Below, in pieces: positions 27,007 to 36,943 of a DNA stretch of 64,000 nt. The position numbers and the translations under genes are program-made. A model generated the notes under the pieces. It ran no database searches, was not told the DNA's origin, and was given only the letters and a program-made list of their open reading frames with translations. The stretch is taken from positions 698,262-762,261 of the forward strand of contig NZ_JAFMZZ010000001.1 in NCBI RefSeq assembly GCF_017356245.1. The letters are read 5' to 3'. Numbering within the stretch: position 1 is the first letter of the stretch; each line of letters starts with the position of its first letter. The DNA is from Bordetella petrii (GTDB taxonomy: Bacteria; Pseudomonadota; Gammaproteobacteria; Burkholderiales; Burkholderiaceae_B).

Positions 27007-27918
27007 ATGCAAGCCATCACCCCCGAACTGCTGTACATGGTCGATGCCATTGCGCGCCACGGCAGTTTTGCCAAGGCCGCGCGGGAACTGGACAAGGTGC
27101 CGTCGGCCGTCACCTATGCCGTGCGCAAGCTGGAAGATGCGCTGGACGTGCTGCTGTTCGACCGTAGCGGGCACCGCGCCCGCTTGACCCCGGCCGGCGA
27201 AACCCTGCTGCAGGATGGCCGCCAGGTGCTGCAATCGCTGGATGCCCTGGCCGGCCGCGTCAAGCGCGTGGCCACCGGCTGGGAACTGGAGCTGCGCGTG
27301 GCCGTCAACGCCGTATTGCCCCTGCCTCCCCTGTACGACGTGGTGCGGGAATTCCGCCAGCTTGCGCCGGTGACGACGCTGCGGTTTTCCACCGAAGTGC
27401 TCAGCGGCAACTGGGATGCCCTGGCGACCGGCCGCGCCGATCTGGTGATCGGCGCCGACGCCAACGGCGCCGCGCCGGGCGCCTATCGGTCGCAGCCCAT
27501 GGGCGAAGTGCAATTCGGTTTCTGCGTGGCGCCGCAGCACCCGTTGGCGGCGCTGGGCCGGCCGCTGGGGGCGGACGATATCGCGGCCTATTGCGCGGTG
27601 GTGGTGGCCGACACGGCGCGCCACCTGCCGCCGCTGACGCGCGGCCTGCTGAACAGGCAGCCCCTGATCGTGATGCCCACCATGCAGGCCAAGATCGACG
27701 CCCAGGTGCGCGGCCTGGGCTGCGGCTACCTGCCGCTGACGTTGGCCGCGCCGTACATCACGCGCGGCGAGCTGGTGCACTGCGCCATCGACGACGGCGT
27801 GCCCATGACCGAGCAGCTGGTTTACGCCTGGCGCGAACCGGCGCCCGGCGCGGCGCTGAAATGGTGGCTGCAGAAGCTGCGCTCGCCGCGGCTATGCGAA
27901 AGCCTGCTGGGAATCTAG
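27007..27918 (+). CDS. LysR-type regulator, probable pirin-gene regulator
   Basis: A 303-residue LysR protein: HTH in GSFAKAARELDKVPSAVTYAVRKLE, then a substrate-binding-type effector domain. The start at 27007 matches the usual spacing to the HTH; an in-frame ATG at 26971 is possible. Divergent from the YhhW-type pirin, so that gene is its likely target. The C-terminus converges on ntrC with only 10 bp between stops. Confidence 0.87.
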   Translation: MQAITPELLYMVDAIARHGSFAKAARELDKVPSAVTYAVRKLEDALDVLLFDRSGHRARLTPAGETLLQDGRQVLQSLDALAGRVKRVATGWELELRVAVNAVLPLPPLYDVVREFRQLAPVTTLRFSTEVLSGNWDALATGRADLVIGADANGAAPGAYRSQPMGEVQFGFCVAPQHPLAALGRPLGADDIAAYCAVVVADTARHLPPLTRGLLNRQPLIVMPTMQAKIDAQVRGLGCGYLPLTLAAPYITRGELVHCAIDDGVPMTEQLVYAWREPAPGAALKWWLQKLRSPRLCESLLGI

Positions 27919-27928
27919 CGGGCAGCAC

Positions 27929-29446
27929 TCATTCTTCGATACCCAGCTCGCGCAGTTTGCGGGTGATGGTATTGCGGCCGATGCCCAGGCGCGACGCGGC
28001 TTCGACGCGGCGGCCGCGGCTGGCGTCCAGCGCGCTTTGCAGCAGGATGCGTTCGAACTGGCGCGTCAGGGTGGCCATGACGGCCGGCTCGCCGCGTTCG
28101 AGGCGCTGCCGGGCTTCGCGCAGCAGCGCGGCCTGCCAGTCGGCGGCGCCGGCGTCGGCGCGCACAGCCCCGGCCGACGCGGCGATGGCGGCGGGCGCAG
28201 CGGGCGCCGGGAAGCCGCCGTGCACGGCCACGCTGCCCGCGGCTGTTGCTTGCGGCTGCACTTCCATGGCGCGGATCTCGGGCGGCAGGTCGGCGCGTTC
28301 GATGGTCTGGCCCGGCGCCATGACGGTGAGCCAATGGCAGAAGTTTTCCAGTTGCCGCACGTTGCCCGGAAAATCGAAGCGCGTCAGCACGGCAACCGCG
28401 TCGGGCGTCAGCCGCTTGACCGGCACGCCCAGCGAGCGGGCGCTGGCGGCCAGGAAATGGTTGGCCAGGGCGGGAATGTCTTCGACCCGCTCGCGCAGCG
28501 GCGGCAGCCGCAGGCGGATCACGTTCAGGCGATGGAACAAGTCTTCGCGGAACAGCCCTTGTTCGACGCGCTGCTCCAGCGGCTGGTGGGTGGCCGCCAC
28601 GATGCGCACGTCGACCCGCACAGGCTGGGCGCCGCCCACGCGGTAGAAACTGCCTTCGGCCAGTACGCGCAGCAGGCGGGTCTGCAGCTCGATCGGCATG
28701 TCGCCGATTTCATCCAGGAACAGCGTGCCGCCGTGGGCTTCTTCGAAGCGGCCGCGGCGCAGGGTGTTGGCGCCCGTGAAGGCGCCGCGCTCGTGGCCGA
28801 ACAGTTCGGCCTCGAGCAGGTCGCGCGGGATGGCGGCCGCGTTCAGCGCCACGAACGGCCCGCCGGCGCGCGCGCCATGGCCGTGCAGCGCACGCGCCAC
28901 CAGTTCTTTGCCGGTGCCGGATTCGCCCGTGATCAGCACCGTGACCTTGGATTGCGCCAGGCGGCCGATGGCGCGGAAGACTTCCTGCATGGCGGTGGAG
29001 GACGACTGCGTCATCATCCAGCGTTCGTTGCCCTGCCCCGCGTCGCCGTCCTGGCTTTCGCCCGCGCGCGCGTCCTGCGGCGCCGATTCGTGCACGGCGC
29101 GTTCGATCAGCGAAATGGCTTCGTTCACGTCGAAGGGCTTGGCCAGGTAGTCGAAGGCCCCGCCCTGGAACGCCGACACCGTGCTGTCGAGGTCGGCAAA
29201 GGCGGTCATCACGATGACCGGCAGGTGCGGATGGCGCTCTTTCAGCTGGCGCAGCAGGTCCAGGCCGTCGCCGCCGGGCATGCGGATATCGGACACCAGC
29301 GCCGCGGGGGTTTCGACATCCAGCGCCGCCAGCACGTCGGCGGCCTGCGCGAAGCTGCGCGTGGGAATGCCGGCCCGCGCCAGGGCTTTTTCCAGGACCC
29401 AGCGTATGGCCTGGTCATCGTCGACGATCCAAACGGGTTTGCTCAC
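27929..29446 (-). CDS. ntrC: Nitrogen response regulator NtrC
   Basis: A 505-residue sigma-54 activator. Receiver domain with phospho-acceptor Asp53 (VSDIRMPGGDG), AAA+ domain with Walker A GESGTGKE and the sigma-54 contact loop GAFTGA, then a C-terminal Fis-type HTH (ASRLGIGRNTITRKLREL). It activates glnA and other nitrogen genes under nitrogen limitation. The GTG start overlaps the ntrB stop by 4 bp (GTGA). Confidence 0.95.
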   Translation of the reverse strand: MSKPVWIVDDDQAIRWVLEKALARAGIPTRSFAQAADVLAALDVETPAALVSDIRMPGGDGLDLLRQLKERHPHLPVIVMTAFADLDSTVSAFQGGAFDYLAKPFDVNEAISLIERAVHESAPQDARAGESQDGDAGQGNERWMMTQSSSTAMQEVFRAIGRLAQSKVTVLITGESGTGKELVARALHGHGARAGGPFVALNAAAIPRDLLEAELFGHERGAFTGANTLRRGRFEEAHGGTLFLDEIGDMPIELQTRLLRVLAEGSFYRVGGAQPVRVDVRIVAATHQPLEQRVEQGLFREDLFHRLNVIRLRLPPLRERVEDIPALANHFLAASARSLGVPVKRLTPDAVAVLTRFDFPGNVRQLENFCHWLTVMAPGQTIERADLPPEIRAMEVQPQATAAGSVAVHGGFPAPAAPAAIAASAGAVRADAGAADWQAALLREARQRLERGEPAVMATLTRQFERILLQSALDASRGRRVEAASRLGIGRNTITRKLRELGIEE

Positions 29447-30510
29447 AGCGGTTGCTCCATCGGCAAGACCAGACGGAATTCAGTGTGCCTGGGGCGGGAT
29501 TCGAATTCGATAATGCCTCCGTGCTGCTGCACGAAATCCTGGGCCAGGCTCAGGCCCAGCCCCGTGCCGCCCGGCCGGGCGGTGACCAGGGGATGGAAAA
29601 TGCGGTCGCGGATCGATTCGGGCACGCCGGGCCCGTTGTCGATGATGGCCAGCACCAGGGCCAGCCGGTGCTGGCGGTGCGCCAGCATGACCTGCCGGGC
29701 CACGCGGGTGCGCAGGATGATCTGCGCCGGCGGCACGTCGACACCCGGCGGCTGCAGCGACAGTTCTTGCGCGGCGTTGCGCGCCACGTTCAGCACGGCC
29801 TGGATCAGCCGCGCCGCATCGCCCTGCAGGTCGGGCACCGACGCGTCGTAGTCGCGCACCAGCGCAACCTTGTCGCGGAACTCGGCCTGGACCAGCGCGC
29901 ACACGCGTTCGCAGACTTCGTGGATGTTGACCGGCCGCGCGGCCAGCGGCACGCGCTGCGGGCCACTGAGGCGGTCGACCAGCACTTGCAGGCGGTCGGC
30001 CTCGGAAATAATGACCTGGGTGTATTCGGCCAGCGCCGCACTGGGCAGCTCGGCCTCGAGCAGCTGCGCCGCGCCGCGCAGGCCGCCCAGGGGGTTCTTG
30101 ACTTCGTGCGCCAGGTTGCGCAGCAATTCGCGATGCGCCTCGATTTCTTCCACCAGCCGGTGGTTGCGGTCGGCCAGCACGCGCTGTTCGATTTCGCGCG
30201 CCTCGATCAGCACCGGCCAGGCCTGGCCGGCCAGCGATACTGTGGTGACGGCGACTTCGGCCGATTCGCCGGCGCGCCGCACCGACGACAACTGGCGCAC
30301 ATCGGCGAACTGGCCCGCCACGGCGCGATCGATGGATGACTGCAGGGTTTCGGGATGGCCGAACAGCGTGGCTGCCGACAGGCCGCGCAACTGCTTGCGG
30401 GACCGGCCGAACAGGTCTTCGGCCGCGGCGTTGGCATGCTCGACGTGGCCCCGCTCGTTCAGCAGCAGGACGGCTGTGGCCAGTAGGTCAAACGCATCGA
30501 CATTCATCAT
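29443..30510 (-). CDS. ntrB: Nitrogen sensor histidine kinase NtrB
   Basis: About 355 residues, soluble. An N-terminal PAS domain (LLLNERGHVEHANAAAEDLFGRS), H-box NLAHEVKNPLGGLRG with the phosphorylated histidine, and an ATPase domain with IDNGPGVPESIRDRIF and GTGLGLSLAQDFV. PII protein would control its kinase/phosphatase balance. Start assigned to the ATG at 30510, with the adjacent ATG at 30507 equally possible. Downstream of glnA in the classic glnA-ntrB-ntrC order. Confidence 0.94.
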   Translation of the reverse strand: MMNVDAFDLLATAVLLLNERGHVEHANAAAEDLFGRSRKQLRGLSAATLFGHPETLQSSIDRAVAGQFADVRQLSSVRRAGESAEVAVTTVSLAGQAWPVLIEAREIEQRVLADRNHRLVEEIEAHRELLRNLAHEVKNPLGGLRGAAQLLEAELPSAALAEYTQVIISEADRLQVLVDRLSGPQRVPLAARPVNIHEVCERVCALVQAEFRDKVALVRDYDASVPDLQGDAARLIQAVLNVARNAAQELSLQPPGVDVPPAQIILRTRVARQVMLAHRQHRLALVLAIIDNGPGVPESIRDRIFHPLVTARPGGTGLGLSLAQDFVQQHGGIIEFESRPRHTEFRLVLPMEQPL

Positions 30511-30604
30511 TTGCAGCACCGGGGCAGGACGGGCCGGCGAGCCGCCCCGCCCGCCCCGAACAGGGCCCGTTCCCGCTCGGGGAAGCAGGCCCCAGCCAGC
30601 AACA

Positions 30605-32017
30605 TCACAGGCTGTAGTACATGTCGAACTCGACCGGGTGCGTGGTCATGCGCAGGCGCTGGACCTCGCCTTCTTTCAGGGCCAGGTAGGCGTCGATCAT
30701 GTCGTTGCTGAACACGCCGCCGCGGGTCAGGAACTCGCGGTCTTGATCCAGGGCTTCGAGCGCCTGCTCAAGCGACGCGCACACCGTCGGGATCTTCGCG
30801 TCTTCTTCGGGCGGCAGGTCGTACAGGTTCTTGTCGGCCGGATCGCCCGGGTGGATCTTGTTCTGCACGCCGTCCAGGCCGGCCATCATCAGGGCCGAGA
30901 ACGCCAGGTACGGGTTGGCCAGGGGATCCGGGAAGCGCGTTTCGACGCGGCGGGCCTTGGGGTTGCCCACGTACGGGATGCGGATCGAGGCCGAGCGGTT
31001 GCGGGCCGAGTAGGCCAGCTTGACCGGAGCTTCGAAGTGCGGCACCAGGCGCTTGTACGAGTTGGTGCCCGGGTTGGTGATGGCGTTGAGCGCGCGGGCG
31101 TGCTTGATGATGCCGCCGATGTAGTACATGGCGAACTCGGACAGGCCGGCATAGCCGTTGCCGGCGAACAGGTTCTGGCCGTCTTTCCAGATGGACTGGT
31201 GCACGTGCATGCCCGAGCCGTTGTCGCCGACGATGGGCTTGGGCATGAAGGTGGCGGTCTTGCCGTAGGCGTGCGCCACGTTGTGCACGACGTACTTCAG
31301 GATCTGGGTCCAGTCGGCGCGCTTGACCAGCGTGCTGAACTTGGTGCCGATTTCCAGCTGGCCCGGGGCCGCGACTTCATGGTGGTGCACTTCGACCGGC
31401 ACGCCCATCTGTTCGAGCAGCAGGCACATTTCGGAACGCAGGTCCTGGAACGAATCGACCGGCGGCACGGGGAAGTAGCCGCCCTTGACGGCCGGGCGGT
31501 GGCCCATGTTGCCGCCTTCGAATTCGGTGCCGGTCGACCACGGGGCTTCTTCGGACTTGATTTTCACGAAGGTGCCCGACATGTCGGTGTTCCAGGTCAC
31601 GCCGTCGAACACGAAGAATTCGGGTTCCGGACCGAAGTAGGCGGTGTCGCCCAGGCCCGAGGACTTCAGGTAGGCTTCGGCGCGCTTGGCCAGCGAGCGC
31701 GGGTCGCGGTCATAGCCCTTCAGGTCGGAAGGCTCGACCACGTCGCAGCTGAGGATCAGGGTGGGCTCTTCGCGGAACGGATCCAGGTTGGCGGTATCCA
31801 GGTCGGGGATGAGCAGCATGTCGGAGGCTTCAATGCCCTTCCAGCCCGGAATGGACGAACCGTCGAACGCCTGGCCGCTTTCCAGCTTGTCTTCGTCAAC
31901 GGCCGTGGTGGGAACGGACACGTGGTGTTCGCGGCCCACCGTGTCGGTGAAGCGGAAATCCACGAACTTCACTTCGTTGTCGGCGATCTGCTTCAGGATG
32001 TCTTTCGGGCTTGCCAT
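30605..32017 (-). CDS. glnA: Glutamine synthetase type I
   Basis: A 470-residue GS-I subunit (dodecamer) making glutamine from glutamate, ammonia and ATP. It has the beta-grasp motif DGSSIPGW, active-site segments [12 protein letters not shown] and [17 protein letters not shown], and the adenylylation tyrosine in NLYDLPPEE. Start at 32017 ([11 protein letters not shown]) with GGAGAT upstream; a longer reading would run through the promoter. A sigma-54 promoter and two NtrC boxes lie upstream and ntrBC follows, giving the standard nitrogen feedback loop. Confidence 0.97.
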   Translation of the reverse strand: MASPKDILKQIADNEVKFVDFRFTDTVGREHHVSVPTTAVDEDKLESGQAFDGSSIPGWKGIEASDMLLIPDLDTANLDPFREEPTLILSCDVVEPSDLKGYDRDPRSLAKRAEAYLKSSGLGDTAYFGPEPEFFVFDGVTWNTDMSGTFVKIKSEEAPWSTGTEFEGGNMGHRPAVKGGYFPVPPVDSFQDLRSEMCLLLEQMGVPVEVHHHEVAAPGQLEIGTKFSTLVKRADWTQILKYVVHNVAHAYGKTATFMPKPIVGDNGSGMHVHQSIWKDGQNLFAGNGYAGLSEFAMYYIGGIIKHARALNAITNPGTNSYKRLVPHFEAPVKLAYSARNRSASIRIPYVGNPKARRVETRFPDPLANPYLAFSALMMAGLDGVQNKIHPGDPADKNLYDLPPEEDAKIPTVCASLEQALEALDQDREFLTRGGVFSNDMIDAYLALKEGEVQRLRMTTHPVEFDMYYSL

Positions 32018-32081
32018 GTCATCTCCATGTGATAAAAGCGCCGGGGGCTGGGCCTGGTGCCGGCTGGCATGAATAGAAGAA

Positions 32082-32097
32082 AGCAATATGCATGCCA
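32082..32097 (-). promoter_or_regulatory. Sigma-54 promoter of glnA
   Basis: On the minus strand TGGCATG-CATA-TTGCT fits the -24/-12 consensus (TGGCACG-N4-TTGCW) at all but one position. The -12 element is about 65 bp upstream of the glnA ATG. Confidence 0.85.
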
Positions 32098-32149
32098 GGA
32101 CCCAACGCAGGGCATGCCCACCCAAAATCCGCCATAGCGGGGCACTTAC

Positions 32150-32164
32150 GCACCATAATAGTGC
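32150..32164. promoter_or_regulatory. NtrC-binding site, promoter-proximal
   Basis: GCACCATAATAGTGC is a GCAC-N7-GTGC dyad of NtrC type, about 55-80 bp upstream of the sigma-54 promoter of glnA. Confidence 0.82.
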
Positions 32165-32182
32165 AAAACATGGGGCATGCAA

Positions 32183-32197
32183 GCACCATAATGGTGC
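32183..32197. promoter_or_regulatory. NtrC-binding site, distal
   Basis: GCACCATAATGGTGC is a near-perfect dyad centred 33 bp (about three helical turns) from the proximal site, so two NtrC dimers could stack on one DNA face. It starts 22 bp before the hemW stop is reached from the promoter side. Confidence 0.85.
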
Positions 32198-32204
32198 TTT
32201 TTAT

Positions 32205-33416
32205 TTACAGGAAGATTTCCTGCAGGTCGTTCAGGAAGCGCCACCCCAGGGCCGTGGCCCGCAGGCGGGTGGGATCGGGATCGAGCAGGCCGCGCGCGGT
32301 GGCCGATTGCAGGGGCTGGGCGATCGCGGCCAGCGACAGGCCGGTGCGTTCCTGGAACGAGGCGGCCGCCACGCCGTCTTTCAGGCGCAGGACATTCAGC
32401 ATGAACTCGAACGGCAGCTCGCCGGCCCCCACCGTGCGGGCTTCGGCGATGTGGCTGCCGTCGCGGGCCGCGGCGGCGGCCATCCAGCTGTCGGGGCTGC
32501 GCAGGCGCGCCTCGCGCACGATGCGGTCGTGGAACGACAGCTTGCCGTGCGCGCCCGGGCCTATGCCCAGGTAATCGCCGAACTCCCAGTAATTCAGGTT
32601 ATGCCGGCAGCGGGCGCCCGGCCGCGCATAGGCCGAGACTTCGTAGCGCAACAGGCCGGCGGCTTCCAGCGCGGCCTCGACGGCATCCTGCATGGCGGCG
32701 CTGGCGTCGTCATCGGGCAGTTCCGGCGGGTACTTGGCGAAGACGGTGTTCGGTTCCAGGGTCAGGTGATACAGCGACAGATGCTCGGTGCCGAACGACA
32801 GGGCCTGCCGCACGTCGTCCAGGCAGGCTGCCAGGCCCTGCCCAGGCAGCGCGAACATCAGGTCCAGGTTGACCCGCCCGACGGCGCGCCGGGCCATCTC
32901 GATGGCGGCCCGGGCCTGGGCGGCATCGTGGATGCGCCCCAGCTTTTTCAACTGGGCGTCATCGAAGCTCTGGATGCCCAGCGACAGCCGGTTCACGCCG
33001 CTGGCCGCGTAATCGCGGAACCGCCCCGCCTCGGCCGTGCCGGGGTTGGCTTCCATGGTGATTTCCGCGTCCGGCAGCAAGTTCAGACAGGCGCGCAGCA
33101 TGGCCAGCAGCTCATCCAGGCCGGCGGCCGACAGCAGGCTGGGCGTGCCGCCGCCCAGGAACACCGACACGACCTGCCGGCCCCATACCGAAGGCAGGGC
33201 CTGCTCCAGGTCGGCCCGCAAGGCGTCCAGGTAGGCGCGCTCGGGCAGTTCGGCCGGCGCCGCGTGCGAATTGAAATCGCAGTACGGGCATTTGCGCACG
33301 CACCAGGGCACGTGCACATAGACGGACAGCGGCGGCAGGCTGGTCAGGCTGGCCCCGGCGGGCGTCACGACGCGCGCGCCGGATCCGGCCTGGTGGATGG
33401 GAATGGTGGTGGCCAC
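32205..33416 (-). CDS. hemW: Heme chaperone HemW (HemN-like radical SAM protein)
   Basis: About 403 residues. The radical SAM cysteines are in CVRKCPYCDFNSH (CX3CX2C), followed by FLGGGTPSLL and a C-terminal HemN_C domain. The lone upstream tyrosine/valine lead and small size match HemW, a heme-trafficking protein, and not coproporphyrinogen dehydrogenase. The GTG at 33416 is the best start by homology to relatives opening near TIPIH; no clear ribosome site is present, so the exact start is uncertain. It lies 20 bp downstream of rdgB. Confidence 0.88.
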   Translation of the reverse strand: MATTIPIHQAGSGARVVTPAGASLTSLPPLSVYVHVPWCVRKCPYCDFNSHAAPAELPERAYLDALRADLEQALPSVWGRQVVSVFLGGGTPSLLSAAGLDELLAMLRACLNLLPDAEITMEANPGTAEAGRFRDYAASGVNRLSLGIQSFDDAQLKKLGRIHDAAQARAAIEMARRAVGRVNLDLMFALPGQGLAACLDDVRQALSFGTEHLSLYHLTLEPNTVFAKYPPELPDDDASAAMQDAVEAALEAAGLLRYEVSAYARPGARCRHNLNYWEFGDYLGIGPGAHGKLSFHDRIVREARLRSPDSWMAAAAARDGSHIAEARTVGAGELPFEFMLNVLRLKDGVAAASFQERTGLSLAAIAQPLQSATARGLLDPDPTRLRATALGWRFLNDLQEIFL

Positions 33417-33436
33417 GGTATCGAGGGCGGCGGCGC

Positions 33437-34066
33437 TTAGCGAGGCGCCAGCTTGGCGAGCAGTTGCGCCAGCGCGCGGGCGCGGTGGCTGACACGGTTT
33501 TTCTCGGCCGGATCGAGCTCGGCGGCGGTGCGGCCCAGGTCGGGCAGCAGGAAATGCGGATCGTAGCCGAACCCGTGGCCGCCGCGCGGCGCGTCGACGA
33601 TCTGGCCATGCCACAGCCCCTCGCCGATGAGCGGCTGCGGGTCATCGTGGGCGCGCACCAGCACCAGCAGCGCCACATACCAGGCGTGCCGGTCGGCCAC
33701 GCCGGCCAGCTTGCTGACCAGCAAGGCATTATTGGCGGCATCGCTGCGCTCGGCGGCGGCGTTGGCCAGCTGCGCATAGCGCGCCGAGTACACGCCGGGC
33801 GCGCCGCCCAGCGCCGCCACGCACAGGCCGGAATCGTCGGCCAGGGCCGGCAGGCCGGTCAGCCGGCTGGCATGGCGCGCCTTGGCCAGCGCGTTCTCGA
33901 CAAACGTGACATGCGGCTCTTCGGCCTCGGGCACGCCCAGTTCGCCCTGCGGAACCAGTTCAATGCCCAGCGGGGCGAACAAGGCGGAGAATTCCCGCAG
34001 CTTGCCGGGGTTGTTCGAGGCCAGCACCACGCGGGCCAGGGATGCTTCGGTATTCGTCGAGGTCAT
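33437..34066 (-). CDS. rdgB: XTP/dITP diphosphatase (RdgB/HAM1)
   Basis: A 209-residue house-cleaning pyrophosphatase removing ITP and XTP. Family motifs: SNNPGKLREF near the N-terminus, ADDSGLCVAALGGAPGVYSARYA in the centre (catalytic acidic residues) and GFGYDPHFLLP plus VSHRARAL near the C-terminus. Start at 34066; the longer reading would run into a repeat element. Confidence 0.94.
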   Translation of the reverse strand: MTSTNTEASLARVVLASNNPGKLREFSALFAPLGIELVPQGELGVPEAEEPHVTFVENALAKARHASRLTGLPALADDSGLCVAALGGAPGVYSARYAQLANAAAERSDAANNALLVSKLAGVADRHAWYVALLVLVRAHDDPQPLIGEGLWHGQIVDAPRGGHGFGYDPHFLLPDLGRTAAELDPAEKNRVSHRARALAQLLAKLAPR

Positions 34067-34118
34067 GCCGCCATTGTAGTCGGGCGCCCTGGTCACCCGG
34101 GTGCGTCCGCGTCGCCCA

Positions 34119-34210
34119 GGTGTCTGGCTCCCGTCAAGGTGCCAGACACCATACGACTCAGATAGCCGTGCCACACAGCGGTGTCAGGCACCCTGCGGGA
34201 GCCAGACACC
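34119..34210. repeat. Paired-hairpin element overlapping the chemoreceptor stop
   Basis: Arms at 34119-34150 (GGTGTCTGGC/GCCAGACACC) and 34180-34210 (left GGTGTCAGGC, right GCCAGACACC, two stem mismatches) with a 29-nt spacer. The right arm overlaps the 3' end of the chemoreceptor gene and supplies its stop codon. Confidence 0.92.
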
Positions 34211-35809
34211 TGGGGCACCTGGGGCGTTTTGCGCCAGCCGGGCAACGGGCCCGGCGGCCAGCCTGAACACCGCCACGGCGCTGCGCAGCGAGGCCGCCTG
34301 CTCTTCCAGGGCCGCGGCCGCGGCGGCGGTCTGCTCGACCATGGCGGCGCTTTCCTGGGTGGCGCGCTCCAGGCTGGCCACCGCGTGGTTCACCGAATCG
34401 ATGCCGGCGGACTGTTCGCCCGCGGCCTCGGTAATGCCGGACACCAGCCGGGTCACCTGGCCCGCCGCGGCGATGGCGTCGCGCACCGCCACGCCCGCCG
34501 CATCGGCCTGGCGCACGCCGTCGCCGACGCGCTGGGCGGCCGCCTGGATCAGGGTGCGGATTTCATCGGCGGCCTGGGCGCTGCGCTGCGCCAGCAGCCG
34601 CACTTCGCCGGCCACCACCGCGAACCCCTTGCCCTGCTCGCCGGCATGGGCCGCCTCGACCGCGGCATTCAGCGCCAGGATGTTGGTACGGAACGCAATG
34701 CTGTCGACCACTTCCACGATGTCTTCAATGCGCCGGGTGTCGGCGGCGATGTGCTGCATGGCGGCGCCGACGGCGGCCATGGCCTGGCCGCCGTGCTCGG
34801 CCAGCCTGGCCGCGTCGCGGGCCTGCCCGTGCGCCTGGCCGGCGTGCCCAGCGGTAATCCGCACCGTATCGGCCAGTGTGGCCATATTGGCGGCCGCCTC
34901 TTGCAGCGCGGCGGCCTGCCGGGCGATGCGGTCGGACATCTCGCCGTTGCCGGCGGCGATCTCGCGCGCGCCCACGTGGATTTCCTCGACGCCCTGCCGC
35001 ACCGCCGCCACCGCGCCGGTCAGCCCGGCCTGCATGCGCCGCATCGCCGAATACAGCACGCCGATCTCGTTGCCGCCGCGCGCCGCAATGGCTTCGCCCA
35101 GGTCGCCATCGGCGATCCGGTCGAAATGCGCGCCGGCCTGCTTCAGCGGCCGCAGCACCACCCGGCGGAAGGCCAGCCGGAAAACCAGGCCGAGCGCCGC
35201 GACCAGCGCCAGCAAGGCCACGGCGCCCGCCATGGCGCGGTCGAGCACCTGGCCGGCCCGGGCCACGGCGGCCGCGCCCTGCGCGCGCGCATAAGTCTGG
35301 AACGCCTCGACCGCGTCCAGGTAGGCGGCGCTGCTTTGCGGCAGCACTTGTTCGACAATGCGGTTGGCCTCGATGCCGTTCCACCCCTGGATGGCTTTTT
35401 GCAGCGGCTGCAGCGCCTTGCCGGCCAGGCCCTCGTACGCGGCCTGCACCGCGTCGAACAGCTGCGCGCCCCGCCCCTGCGTATCGGGATTGGCGCGCAG
35501 GCGCCCGTGGCTGGCCGCCGCCCGGGCCAGCAGCGCCTGCGCCTGCTGCAGCGCCTGGTCGCGCTGCTCTTCCAGGCCGCCTTCCATATAGGTCTTGGCA
35601 TCGGTCAGCCAGGCGCGCGCCTGGAACAGCCGGCTGCTCAGGTCGCTGAGGTCGCCGGCGCGTTCGATACTGCCTCGCCCCAGCGCTTCGATGTCGGCGC
35701 GGCTGTCGCGCAGCAGCCCGATGCCGGCCGCGGCCGCCGCCACGAACAATGCCACGAATACCGCCAGCATGGCCGACAGTGCCAGGTTCACACTCAGAGT
35801 CTTGCGCAT
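34184..35809 (-). CDS. Methyl-accepting chemotaxis protein
   Basis: A 541-residue transmembrane chemoreceptor. TM1 is about 9-33, followed by a periplasmic helical bundle (34-192), TM2 about 193-212, a HAMP domain, and a cytoplasmic signalling coiled coil with the conserved hairpin [21 protein letters not shown] (382-402). Ligand unknown. The last nine residues (PGVWLPQGA) and the stop are encoded by a dispersed hairpin repeat, so the native C-terminus has been replaced or extended by that element. No CheR-binding NWETF-type pentapeptide is visible at the end. Confidence 0.92.
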   Translation of the reverse strand: MRKTLSVNLALSAMLAVFVALFVAAAAAGIGLLRDSRADIEALGRGSIERAGDLSDLSSRLFQARAWLTDAKTYMEGGLEEQRDQALQQAQALLARAAASHGRLRANPDTQGRGAQLFDAVQAAYEGLAGKALQPLQKAIQGWNGIEANRIVEQVLPQSSAAYLDAVEAFQTYARAQGAAAVARAGQVLDRAMAGAVALLALVAALGLVFRLAFRRVVLRPLKQAGAHFDRIADGDLGEAIAARGGNEIGVLYSAMRRMQAGLTGAVAAVRQGVEEIHVGAREIAAGNGEMSDRIARQAAALQEAAANMATLADTVRITAGHAGQAHGQARDAARLAEHGGQAMAAVGAAMQHIAADTRRIEDIVEVVDSIAFRTNILALNAAVEAAHAGEQGKGFAVVAGEVRLLAQRSAQAADEIRTLIQAAAQRVGDGVRQADAAGVAVRDAIAAAGQVTRLVSGITEAAGEQSAGIDSVNHAVASLERATQESAAMVEQTAAAAAALEEQAASLRSAVAVFRLAAGPVARLAQNAPGAPGVWLPQGA

Positions 35810-35888
35810 AACTTCCCATACAAAGCTTCCGCGGACAGCGCGGAAGTCGGGGCGATTATGCGGGGCGAACTTGGCAGATTCTTGACAT

Positions 35889-36824
35889 TCAGCCCGCGGC
35901 GGCCGGCGGCGCGACCTGGCGTTCGTGCTCGGGCACGTCGGCCACCAGCATGTCGACCAGTTCGCGCGCGAAGGCGGGCAGCGCGTCGCGGTCGCGCACG
36001 CAGATCTGCAGCTCGCGCAGCGCCCAGTCGTCGGTCAGGGGCACGATGGCGACTTTCAGGGTGCGCGCGAAGCGCAGCGCCACCGATTCCGGAATGACGC
36101 CAATGCCCACGCCGGTCTCGATCATGCGGCACACGGCCTCGAAGTTGCCCACTTCGATGCGGAACTTGAAGGTGCGCCCCAGCGCGGCCGCCGCCTGCAC
36201 CAGGAACGGATGGATGGCGCTCCATTCGGACAGGCCGACATAATCGTTGCCCAGCGTGTCCGCGAAGGCCACGGCGGTCTCGCTGGCCAGCGGATGGCTG
36301 GCCGCGGCCACCATCACCAGCCGGTCTTTGCGGTACGGGATGAATTGCAGCCCCTGGTCGGCCGTGCAGCCGGCCACGATGCCCAGGTCGGCCGAGCCTT
36401 CGGCCACCGCCCGCACGATCAGGTAGCTGAGGCGTTCGCGCAGCTCGACATTGACGTCGGGATGGGCGGCCAGAAAACGGCCCAGCACGGCCGGCATGAA
36501 TTCGGTCATGGCGGTGGTGTTGGCCAGCACGCGCACGTGGCCCTTGACCCCGCGGGCGAATTCCTGCATGTCGCCGCGCAGCTGCTCTACCTGGCGCATC
36601 ACGGTGCGGGCATGGCGCGTCAGGGCCTCGCCCGAGGGCGTCAGGGTGACCCCCTGGCTGGTGCGGTACAGCAGCTGGGTGCCGAAGTGCTCTTCCAGGT
36701 TCTTGATGCGCGTGCTGGCCGCCGGCAGCGACAAATGGGTTTTCTCGGCACCGCGGGTCAGGCTGTGCCAGTCGCCGATGTGCACGATCAGCTGCAAGTC
36801 GGTCAGATCGAAGTGCCCCGCCAT
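35889..36824 (-). CDS. LysR-type regulator of the acyl-CoA dehydrogenase/PrpD operon
   Basis: A 311-residue LysR protein with HTH in [25 protein letters not shown] and a complete effector domain. It is divergent from an acyl-CoA dehydrogenase gene with 119 bp between starts, so that operon is its probable target. The inducer is unknown. Confidence 0.87.
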   Translation of the reverse strand: MAGHFDLTDLQLIVHIGDWHSLTRGAEKTHLSLPAASTRIKNLEEHFGTQLLYRTSQGVTLTPSGEALTRHARTVMRQVEQLRGDMQEFARGVKGHVRVLANTTAMTEFMPAVLGRFLAAHPDVNVELRERLSYLIVRAVAEGSADLGIVAGCTADQGLQFIPYRKDRLVMVAAASHPLASETAVAFADTLGNDYVGLSEWSAIHPFLVQAAAALGRTFKFRIEVGNFEAVCRMIETGVGIGVIPESVALRFARTLKVAIVPLTDDWALRELQICVRDRDALPAFARELVDMLVADVPEHERQVAPPAAAG

Positions 36825-36845
36825 GAATTCCTCTGTTCTTCGGCA

Positions 36846-36869
36846 ATTGCTAACCCGGTATTAAGCAAT
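36846..36869. promoter_or_regulatory. Candidate LysR operator
   Basis: ATTGCT-N12-AGCAAT is an inverted repeat in the divergent region between the LysR gene and the acyl-CoA dehydrogenase gene. Pattern and location suit a LysR recognition site. Confidence 0.45.
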
Positions 36870-36943
36870 CATAAATTGGCAATCCGGCCCGGGTTGCGGC
36901 AAAGTGCCGGGATTATCTGCAAGCCTCATCATAGAACCCCGCC

